Positions 1-4,583 of a stretch of 7,073 nt of DNA are shown here, in pieces. Source of the DNA: Oscillospiraceae bacterium (GTDB lineage Bacteria > Bacillota > Clostridia > Oscillospirales > Oscillospiraceae); assembly GCA_020025615.1 (NCBI GenBank), contig JAHHRT010000072.1:1-7073 (forward strand), read 5' to 3'. Below the pieces are notes generated by a model. The model was not told the origin of the DNA. It worked only from the letters and a program-made list of their open reading frames with translations, and ran no database searches. Numbering within the stretch: position 1 is the stretch's first letter; each line of letters begins with the position of its first letter. The position numbers and the translations under genes are program-made.

Positions 1-7
1 GCTTCCC

Positions 8-46
8 GGCAGCCGAAAGGATTTTCGTCCTTTCGGCTGCCTTTTT
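8..46 (+). terminator. Rho-independent terminator of a gene lying left of the window
   Basis: A perfect 13-base-pair stem (bases 8-20 with 29-41, arm GGCAGCCGAAAGG) closes an 8-base loop and is followed by five T at 42-46. The T run lies only on the right side, so it terminates rightward transcription from a gene outside the window. It is not part of the leftward phage operon and probably marks chromosomal DNA next to the repeat cluster. Confidence 0.9.
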
Positions 47-68
47 GCCTTCCAAAGCTCCCGCATAT

Positions 69-119
69 AAGGCTCCCCCCTTGGGGGAGCTGGCGAGCGA
101 AGCGAGACTGAGAGGGCGA
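69..119 (+). repeat. Family-A palindromic repeat, copy A1
   Basis: The core starts AAGGCTC, has stem 1 GCTCCCCC / GGGGGAGC around CTT, continues with the GGCGAGCGAAGCGAG segment and ends GACTGAGAGGGCGA. The following bases contain the family tail motif ACACACCAGGTCGCA. This subclass (A1, A7, A9) has a purine-rich second segment that does not form the clear second hairpin seen in A2, A4 and A6. Confidence 0.85.
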
Positions 120-241
120 TGAGTTGTTGCAACAACACACCAGGTCGCAATGTATGTGATTTCTCTAACCTTCTATTTCATATTGCGGACTTCCATACTG
201 TACATACTCTGCCAGACTGTACAAAACAGGTACTGCCTTTT

Positions 242-294
242 CGCCCTCTCCGTCACCCTGACGGGTGCCACCTCTCCCAAGAGGAGAGGCTTTT
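242..294 (-). repeat. Family-A palindromic repeat, copy A2 (inverted)
   Basis: Read on the minus strand it has stem 1 CCTCTCC / GGAGAGG and a second hairpin CACCC-GTCA-GGGTG, ending GGAGAGGGCGA. It is inverted relative to A1, and a diverged tail (about 188-241) lies between the two, so A1 and A2 face each other. Confidence 0.8.
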
Positions 295-302
295 GCACCG
301 TT

Positions 303-362
303 CCAAGGCTCCCACTCTGGGGGTAGTGTAGCGATTCTAAATATCAGTGATTGCCGGGGGCG
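303..362 (+). repeat. Family-A long-variant repeat, partial copy A3
   Basis: It starts AAGGCTCCCACTCTGGGGG and then has GTAGCGATTCTAAAT and CAGTGATTGCCGGGGGC instead of the usual second stem. The same variant middle occurs in A8 at 6569-6675, but here it stops and runs straight into A4. A3 is therefore a truncated copy of the A8 type. Confidence 0.7.
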
Positions 363-366
363 TTCC

Positions 367-422
367 AAGGCTCTCCCTTTGGGAGAGCTGGCTGGCGAGG
401 TACGAGCCAGACTGAGAGGGCG
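367..422 (+). repeat. Family-A palindromic repeat, copy A4
   Basis: Stem 1 is GCTCTCCC / GGGAGAGC around TTT. Stem 2 is CTGGCT / AGCCAG around GGCGAGGTACG, and the core ends GACTGAGAGGGCGA. The conserved tail (423-480, with ACACACCAGGTCGCAGAGTA) leads directly into B1. A4 and A5 form a mirrored pair around B1. Confidence 0.85.
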
Positions 423-480
423 AATCCGCACTCCCATCCACACACCAGGTCGCAGAGTACCCACTGCACTTCCCCCTGCG

Positions 481-704
481 CCAATGTAGGGAACGGTCTT
501 GACCGTTCCGGCAGTAAAACTCATAAATTTCAAAATTTCTCAGGCGAATCCGTACAATCTTCGTATATTTCCAGCAAAAATATTACACGATTCAGTCACG
601 TGTGCGCCGAACGGGACTTACCAGAAAACCACAGTGTCGTGTTTCGGTGCTATTTACCATCTAAAATTGTACCGCGGAATGGTCAAGACCATTCCCTACA
701 TTGG
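481..704 (+). mobile_element. Family-B MITE-like element, complete copy B1
   Basis: This 224-base element has terminal inverted repeats of about 35 bases, running from CCAATGTAGGGA to TCCCTACATTGG. Each end carries a near-perfect palindrome: GGAACGGTC-TT-GACCGTTCC at 490-509 and GGAATGGTC-AA-GACCATTCC at 676-695. The interior closely matches B2 read on the opposite strand. No transposase is present, so it would be non-autonomous. A 70-codon open frame crosses it, but seven of the eight base differences I found within that frame versus B2 are nonsynonymous, which argues against coding. No target-site duplication was obvious. Confidence 0.8.
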
Positions 705-763
705 GCGGTAAATTGGGCTGGATGCGTACACTGTTATCTGGTTCATCATCGGTTCTGCTCATC

Positions 764-795
764 GCCCTCTCCGTCACCCTGACGGGTGCCGCCTC
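764..795 (-). repeat. Family-A repeat, truncated copy A5 at the terL 3' end
   Basis: It has the end of a family-A core in inverted orientation (GCCCTCTCC) and a hairpin CACCC-TGAC-GGGTG (775-788), as in A2. Stem 1 is missing: homology to A2 stops at about 795, exactly where terL begins. Its tail (about 707-763) lies between it and B1, mirroring A4 plus tail on the other side. Confidence 0.75.
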
Positions 796-2212
796 ACCCG
801 CAGTTCAGCGGGTCCACCAGCAGGGTCTTCCGCTTCAAGGGTGCCAAAGGCGCAATGGGCCGGGACATACACAGATACCGCACCTCGTCGGGGCAGTGAT
901 CTTCCAGCTCTGTGTCCAGGTCCTCGGGATTGGTCTTCGAATACATCATCAGGGGCATGGTGCGGATAAACGCCTTGCAGCAGGAAAATACGTACATCCG
1001 CGGAAAGCCTTCTTCATCGAACTGCATCCGATAGTGGACCTGCATCCAGCCCGGGATGCGATGGTGGTCGCCGGGTGTAAAGTAGATTCCGAACTTCGCC
1101 GCCGTCTGAGCAATGCTCTCTCCCCGGCTGGCGTCCCAGATTGCCGGGTCTGCCACGCTGTCCAGGAACTTCCGCCCTTTCAGCCAGGGGTGGGTGCTTT
1201 CCAGCTCCGCCATGGCCTTGAACTGCTCCTCCGGAGTCCACTTTACGCCCTCGTTGGGCTCCCCGGTGCAGCCGTAAAGCTCCAGAATCCGATACAGGGT
1301 CCCCTCGTAGTCCACCGCCCAGTAGCCCACGGAAAAGGGCTTTGCATAGCCGAAGTCGTAGGACCTGAGAAGATTCCAGCCCCGGCAGGCTCCGGCGTTC
1401 AGGTCGAAGGGCTCAATGACGTGGGTAAACCGCCGCTGGGCCAGGGCCTCCGCCTGGGAGATTCCCGCCTGGCGGCACAGGGCCTCGTCGGGCACCTCCC
1501 GGAACTCCTCAAAGAACTGGCCCTCGAAGATATCCCACCGCCCGTGGAGCCAGGCATTGCGGAGCTTGGCGGGGAGCTTTTCCAGTGCCCGAAGGTATTC
1601 CGGCTGATGTTCCATCAGAGCCTGATTGTCGGTGCACAGGGCCTGAATAAAGGCGTAATCCTCCGGATTCTCCCCTTCTTTGTACTTTTTGTCGATAAAC
1701 ACCCGCTTAAAGTACCCGTGGGAAGGTCCGCCGGGGTTCAGGGTGTAATAGCTGCGTTTGGGGAAATCGTTGACCCCTCGGACGCAGGCGTCAATCTGTT
1801 GGATCCAGTGCTCCAAAAACTGCCCGGCCTCGTCGCAGAACCAGACATCGTACTCGGCACCCTGGTACTGGCCCAGGTCTGCGTCACAGGCGCAGTAGCC
1901 GAACCAGATCGAGGAGCCGTTGGGAAACCGGAAGCACTTCTCCCCGGCGTTGTATTTGGCAAGGCCCCGGAGCATGGTTTTCAGCGGCTCGATGTGGTTA
2001 TTGAGCAGCTCTTTATAGGTGCGCCGGGTGATCAAAATTTTGATTCCCGGATAGTGAAGGCACAGCAGGGTTGCCTTCCAGCGGACGAACCAGCTTTTTC
2101 CGCCGCCTCTGGCCCCGCCATAGCCCACCTGGCGATGCTGTTCCTTTAGGGCCAGCGCCTGCTTTGGGTTCGGCGCAGGCATCACCATGCGTGTTTGTTT
2201 CTGTTCTTCCAT
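794..2212 (-). CDS. Phage terminase large subunit (packaging ATPase/nuclease), 3' end altered
   Basis: This 472-residue protein is the motor that threads phage DNA into the procapsid and cuts it. The N-terminal ATPase domain shows Walker A GGARGGGKS (32-40), Walker B YDVWFCDEA (121-129, with Asp127 and Glu128) and a coupling-type motif TLNPGGPSHG (157-166). A C-terminal RNase H-like nuclease is suggested by RSYDFGYAKPF, VADPAIWD and DDHHRIPGW-like segments. These fit the large terminase family. The start is the ATG at 2212, preceded by AAAGGAG at about 4 bases. The frame stays open to 2434, but that part only translates repeat sequence. The protein ends DPLNCG, and its TGA is formed at the edge of repeat A5, so a few to some tens of C-terminal residues are probably lost. 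No portal gene follows. Confidence 0.92.
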   Translation of the reverse strand: MEEQKQTRMVMPAPNPKQALALKEQHRQVGYGGARGGGKSWFVRWKATLLCLHYPGIKILITRRTYKELLNNHIEPLKTMLRGLAKYNAGEKCFRFPNGSSIWFGYCACDADLGQYQGAEYDVWFCDEAGQFLEHWIQQIDACVRGVNDFPKRSYYTLNPGGPSHGYFKRVFIDKKYKEGENPEDYAFIQALCTDNQALMEHQPEYLRALEKLPAKLRNAWLHGRWDIFEGQFFEEFREVPDEALCRQAGISQAEALAQRRFTHVIEPFDLNAGACRGWNLLRSYDFGYAKPFSVGYWAVDYEGTLYRILELYGCTGEPNEGVKWTPEEQFKAMAELESTHPWLKGRKFLDSVADPAIWDASRGESIAQTAAKFGIYFTPGDHHRIPGWMQVHYRMQFDEEGFPRMYVFSCCKAFIRTMPLMMYSKTNPEDLDTELEDHCPDEVRYLCMSRPIAPLAPLKRKTLLVDPLNCG

Positions 2213-2229
2213 TTTTCTCCTTTCCATCT

Positions 2230-2330
2230 GCGGCAGTGCCGCTTCCTCTACGTGCACTAGTTGGCAGGTAATTGTTATTGCCCTAACCCGCTCGGTATCG
2301 GCGGCAGTGCGGGCGGACAATACGTGCACC
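2230..2330 (+). repeat. Family-C repeat, copy C1
   Basis: It begins with hairpin GCGGC-AGT-GCCGC (2230-2242), then CCTCTACGTGCAC, a GGCAGGTAATTGTTATTGCC segment and CCCGCTCGGTATCGGCGGCAG, and ends in a second TACGTGCACC. The distance between the two TACGTGC motifs is 72 bases, close to the 70-base period of C2/C3. The hairpin sits just upstream of the terL ribosome binding site. Confidence 0.65.
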
Positions 2331-2335
2331 GTCCC

Positions 2336-2386
2336 AAGGCTCTCCCTTTGGGAGAGCTGGCACGGCCTCGCCGTGACTGAGAGGGC
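2336..2386 (+). repeat. Family-A palindromic repeat, copy A6
   Basis: Stem 1 is GCTCTCCC / GGGAGAGC around TTT. Stem 2 is a perfect CACGGC-CTC-GCCGTG hairpin, and the core ends GACTGAGAGGGC. The tail (2387-2440) contains TACTAGGTTGCAGAGTACCC. Because A6 is open in the terL frame, it gives a spurious N-terminal extension of terL. Confidence 0.85.
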
Positions 2387-2447
2387 AAAACCGCACTTTC
2401 GCTTACGTACTAGGTTGCAGAGTACCCACCGCACCCAATACGGTCAG

Positions 2448-2619
2448 GGGCGAAATCGGAACATTTCGCCCTTCGTGGATTTGCTTCGCCTGGCAGATTT
2501 AGGAGGGGGTTTCCCAAGGGGGGCGTCTTTTTGCAAAGCCCCACTTGGGCAGCTCTTTGGTGACTTTCTGTCTGCACAGAAAGTTACCCCTCGGAGAGCC
2601 GTCCCGCAAGGCGGGCAGC
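2448..2619. repeat. Cluster D of four consecutive hairpins, function unknown
   Basis: Four stem-loops follow each other. The first is GGGCGAAAT / ATTTCGCCC with a 6-base loop (2448-2471, perfect). The second spans 2513-2549, pairing CCCAAG and GGGG with CCCC and CTTGGG around one mismatch. The third is ACTTTCTGT-CTGC-ACAGAAAGT (2563-2584, perfect 9 base pairs). The fourth is CCCGC-AAG-GCGGG (2603-2615). None is followed by a T run, so they are not ordinary terminators. They could be a fourth mobile repeat or a structured RNA; the sequence alone does not decide. Confidence 0.55.
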
Positions 2620-2622
2620 TAT

Positions 2623-2745
2623 TACGTGCTCGGTGCGGTGCTTATCGTTACTGCCCTTCGCCGCTCGGTTTCGGCGGCAGAGCCGCATCCTCTACGTGCA
2701 AGGTACGGTAGTAATCGTCACTTCCCTGACCCGCTCGGTATCGTT
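2623..2745 (+). repeat. Family-C repeats, tandem copies C2 and C3
   Basis: Two head-to-tail units start with TACGTGC at 2623 and 2693, a 70-base period. Each continues with a TAATCGTTACTGCCC-like segment and CCGCTCGGTWTCGGCGG. C2 contains the hairpin GCGGC-AGA-GCCGC, matching the start of C1; C3 is cut short after CGGTATCG, where the B remnant begins. With C1 they look like one array interrupted by A6 and D. Confidence 0.65.
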
Positions 2746-2761
2746 TCACAGTGCACTCATA

Positions 2762-2816
2762 TTTGCTTCCTGATAATCACAGCGTCGTTTTTCAGTGCCA
2801 TTCCCTACATTGGCGG
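2762..2816 (+). mobile_element. Family-B element remnant B3, internally deleted 3' end
   Basis: The segment from about TTGCTTCCTGATAATCACAG through CGTCGTTTTTCAGTGCCATTCC matches the 3' part of B1/B2, and then jumps directly to CTACATTGGCGG. In B2 the same motif CCATTCC occurs at both ends of the missing piece, so a deletion between these short direct repeats explains the remnant. It is followed by a tail and A7, as B1 is followed by a tail and A5. Confidence 0.65.
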
Positions 2817-2870
2817 TAGGATTTGGCTGGGTGCATACACTGCAACTTGCTCTGTCATCGGTTCTGCTCT

Positions 2871-2921
2871 TCGCCCTCTCAGTCTCGCTTCGCTCGCCAG
2901 CTCTCCCAGAGGGAGAGCCTT
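2871..2921 (-). repeat. Family-A palindromic repeat, copy A7 (inverted)
   Basis: The core is inverted: TCGCCCTCTCAGTC, then GCTTCGCTCGCCAG, then stem 1 GCTCTCCC / GGGAGAGC around AGA. It belongs to the same subclass as A1 and A9. It lies about 17 bases downstream of the terS stop codon on the leftward transcript, with its tail at about 2817-2870. Confidence 0.85.
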
Positions 2922-2938
2922 GTCTGCGCACCGCCCCC

Positions 2939-3481
2939 TCATTGGGCAAACCCCGCCACATCTCCCTCCAGAGCAATGACAACCCCGCCATCGTCCTCCT
3001 GCTCCATCCGGCGGCGAAGGCTCTCGATCCGCGCCTCCTGCTCCAGCTTGTCCAGCTCCGATTGAATGGCCTTGATCTGCTTTAGGTCCTTGAGCGATGC
3101 CGCCAGCTGCCGCAGCGCCTTCCGGTCCACTACGCCGCCGGGCTTAAACTCCTCGTATTCAATCAGCGTCTCCTTTTCCTCCGTCTTCTCCTTCTCCTTG
3201 TGCCGTACCACCGTCATATCCAGCTCGTCAATGGCCTGTCCCAGCTTGTCCAGAAGCTGATCTGCCAGGGCATCCACCCGCACCAGATTCTCCGCCTGCT
3301 GATCTCCGATTTTGTCCAGCGACTTCTGTACCGTCTTCTGCAGGTACTTCCGCCGCTCCTCACCCCAGCGTTCAAACCGCCCACGGTCCGCCACGGTTCC
3401 GGGGCTTACGCCGTACTTTTCCGCCAGCTTTTTGTAGCTTGTCTGGGTGGTGATGTACTCGGTTTTAATCTCTTCCCACAA
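2939..3481 (-). CDS. Phage terminase small subunit (DNA recognition)
   Basis: This 180-residue protein is expected to bind the packaging site and deliver DNA to TerL. The N-terminus has a helix-turn-helix, roughly residues 12-34, with TSYKKLAEKYGVSPGTVADR followed by a WGEERRKYLQK basic stretch. The middle and C-terminal parts (about 45-165) are long, charged, predicted helices suited to oligomerization. The end, EDDGGVVIALEGDVAGFAQ, has the acidic style of this family's tail. The start is TTG at 3481, chosen because AGGAGGGG lies about 8 bases upstream and no in-frame ATG is better placed. It is intact. The assignment rests on fold, length and position before terL; an unrelated phage HTH protein is less likely. 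Confidence 0.82.
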   Translation of the reverse strand: MWEEIKTEYITTQTSYKKLAEKYGVSPGTVADRGRFERWGEERRKYLQKTVQKSLDKIGDQQAENLVRVDALADQLLDKLGQAIDELDMTVVRHKEKEKTEEKETLIEYEEFKPGGVVDRKALRQLAASLKDLKQIKAIQSELDKLEQEARIESLRRRMEQEDDGGVVIALEGDVAGFAQ

Positions 3482-3488
3482 ACGCCTT

Positions 3489-3603
3489 TCCCCTCCTGTC
3501 TGTCATGGTTTCCCCCATCATAGCACAGGGCCGCGGCCCTTCTCTATCCCACCCAAAGGGCATAACGCACACGATCCATGCTGAGAAAGGAGGGGATCCA
3601 CCC
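3489..3603 (-). promoter_or_regulatory. Candidate RBS-sequestering leader structure of terS
   Basis: On the leftward transcript, UCCCCUCCUUUCU (3584-3596) can pair with AGACAGGAGGGGA (3489-3501), which includes the terS Shine-Dalgarno. Twelve of 13 positions pair, with one C-U mismatch. The 90-base interval contains a perfect palindrome AGGGCCGCGGCCCT (3527-3540) that can fold inside. The upstream arm is part of a 20-base segment (3584-3603) matching 18 of 20 bases of the typical 16S rRNA 3' end. Any regulatory role is inferred. Confidence 0.3.
3517..3525 (-). promoter_or_regulatory. Possible extended -10 promoter element for terS
   Basis: On the minus strand, TGCTATGAT fits an extended -10 (TGn plus TATGAT), about 35 bases upstream of the terS start. 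No good -35 lies at the right distance; the spacer is occupied by the AGGGCCGCGGCCCT palindrome, a possible operator. A transcript from here would lack the upstream pairing arm at 3584-3596. Confidence 0.3.
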
Positions 3604-3629
3604 TTCCCGTTCAGCCAGCGCACATAGAC

Positions 3630-3848
3630 TTAGTACTTGGCTTCCATCAGCATCCGATAGACCTCACAGTTCTTGTAGTATTCGCAGCAGAAAATGTCCA
3701 TCTGCTGTTTTAGATCCGCCTTGTTCTGAAAGCTCCAGGTGAGGGTGCTTCCGTCGATTACGCCCTCACAGCTGAGCTTGCACCGGGCATCGTCGCTCCG
3801 ATAAAAAGGACACTTCACGTGTACCTGCTGAAAAGAACCTCCTGCCAT
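3630..3848 (-). CDS. Small Cys-rich phage protein of unknown function
   Basis: This 72-residue soluble protein has six cysteines arranged as C13PFY, C23, C27EG, C54C55, C61 with an E-Y-R segment after the last. Small proteins with a CPFY start, a C-x-G-x-x-D-G centre and a CC-x-x-Y-x-x-C end are, from memory, common in Clostridia prophages close to replication and terminase genes; no function is established. The cysteine spacing suggests a small zinc-binding fold, which is an inference. A strong AGGAGG lies 8 bases before the ATG. It follows the replication gene by 12 bases and is probably co-transcribed with it. Confidence 0.75.
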   Translation of the reverse strand: MAGGSFQQVHVKCPFYRSDDARCKLSCEGVIDGSTLTWSFQNKADLKQQMDIFCCEYYKNCEVYRMLMEAKY

Positions 3849-3860
3849 TTTGCATACCTC

Positions 3861-4577
3861 CTATACTTTGCTGTCGTCCCGCCACCATTGCAGCAGGGTC
3901 TTGTAGTGATTTTTTACTTTAACGTTTTTGTCGATGATAAAACTTGAGAGCTTGTCCACATAGTAGTCAAAGCAGTCAATCCCCATCCGGTCCAATAGGT
4001 CGCTGATTTGTTCGTCTGTGAGATACACAACGCCCTTTCCCAGACGACCGGAAATGACTTGCAATCGGTCGCTGGTTTCCGTTTTCTGGATTCCATCGCC
4101 TTCTACTTCGACTCCTTTCTCTTCTTTTCTATTCTCTTCTGTTTTCTTCTCTTCTCTTGGGATTCCAAATGGATTCCGCTTGAAACGCCCCATCTCTGTT
4201 TCCTTCAACTTTAGAAGGTTAATTGCCCCCGGCTCCGGGTGGTCGGTGTAGACCCGGTTTGGCTTGAGATAAATTTTTTCTGCAACTTCCGGGAAGGTTG
4301 TAGCCCGTAATCGGTCGTTTTTCAGGCTGTTTGCCAACCTCCAGTGCTTGATGACAATTACCTCGCCAAATTTCAGGAGAAACCGCCGCTGAACCAGCAG
4401 TTCCAAATCCGAACTTTTCGCGTCAATTTGTCGCGCAATACGCCTGGCACCGTTTACAAAGCCGTCGTCATCCGCCGCCATACACAGCTGTATGTAGAGC
4501 ACCTGGGCGGAAAAAGGCAGCTCCAAAAAGGCATCGCTGCAAATCACATCGGTGTGGAACATCCGCCTGCAGGCCAT
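3861..4577 (-). CDS. Phage replication initiator / replisome-organizer-like protein (DnaD-type)
   Basis: The first ~95 of 238 residues resemble the winged-helix N-terminus of phage replisome organizers: MFHTDVICSDAFLELP, then SAQVLYIQLCMAADDDGFV (motif ADDDGFV at 35-41), a helix near 45-66 and IKHWR at 76-80. A highly charged Lys/Glu linker (about 141-168) joins a C-terminal helical part ending HYKTLLQWWRDD, as in DnaD-like proteins. Members bind phage origin DNA and recruit the helicase loader and helicase; here this is inferred, and no loader gene is visible in the window. The start is the ATG at 4577, six bases after the ATPase stop, with GGAG inside the upstream gene's end. Its linker gives a long pyrimidine-rich plus strand at 4112-4157. 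Confidence 0.78.
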   Translation of the reverse strand: MACRRMFHTDVICSDAFLELPFSAQVLYIQLCMAADDDGFVNGARRIARQIDAKSSDLELLVQRRFLLKFGEVIVIKHWRLANSLKNDRLRATTFPEVAEKIYLKPNRVYTDHPEPGAINLLKLKETEMGRFKRNPFGIPREEKKTEENRKEEKGVEVEGDGIQKTETSDRLQVISGRLGKGVVYLTDEQISDLLDRMGIDCFDYYVDKLSSFIIDKNVKVKNHYKTLLQWWRDDSKV

Positions 4578-4583
4578 GTTCCA

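Larger units (their letters stand above)
47..793. other. Gene-free repeat cluster left of terL
   Basis: No supportable gene lies here; the open frames in it are repeat sequence. It holds family-A cores A1, A2, A3, A4 and A5, their tails, and the complete B element B1. A perfect 14-base palindrome (GTTGTTGCAACAAC, 123-136) follows A1 and has no assigned role. A prophage would carry portal and capsid genes downstream of terL, on the minus strand, and none is seen. Confidence 0.8.
2213..2938. other. Repeat-filled gap between terS and terL
   Basis: These 726 bases separate two genes that are usually adjacent. From left to right the gap holds C1, A6 with tail, the D hairpin cluster, C2, C3, B remnant B3, a tail, and A7. 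I see no coding region that is not repeat sequence. The terL RBS is retained at the left edge, and the terS stop lies about 17 bases beyond A7, so neither open frame is broken by the insertions. Confidence 0.8.

Noticed and set aside
499..711. 70-codon frame inside B1 that is shared with B2 and could be a small protein
   Set aside because: Within the aligned frame, seven of the eight B1/B2 differences I identified change the amino acid, and a stretch of about 17 bases differs completely. That is the opposite of coding constraint; the shared frame reflects recent shared ancestry of the element.
701..2149. Very long (482-codon) open frame on the plus strand
   Set aside because: It lies opposite terL, whose motifs are unmistakable on the minus strand. 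Its translation is low in recognisable structure and it begins inside repeat sequence; it is a shadow of GC-biased codons.
2213..2434. N-terminal extension of terL (74 extra codons, or the ATG at 2227)
   Set aside because: The extension translates repeats A6 and C1. The ATG at 2212 has a proper AAAGGAG upstream, and the terminase homology starts shortly after it.
2187..2979. Plus-strand frames across the terS-terL gap, with repeated peptides such as FALSVSLRSPALP on the opposite strand
   Set aside because: The repeated peptides are translations of family-A cores, which happen to be open in several frames. No RBS-start combination or domain supports a gene.
3541..3660. Possible tRNA or small RNA gene between terS and the Cys-rich gene
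   Set aside because: No T-loop GTTCGA motif, no cloverleaf and no CCA end could be found; the 16S-like stretch is only 20 bases and is not an rRNA fragment with further homology.
4112..4157. Long pyrimidine-rich tract on the plus strand
   Set aside because: It is explained by Lys/Glu codons of the charged linker in the replication protein; the frame is uninterrupted.
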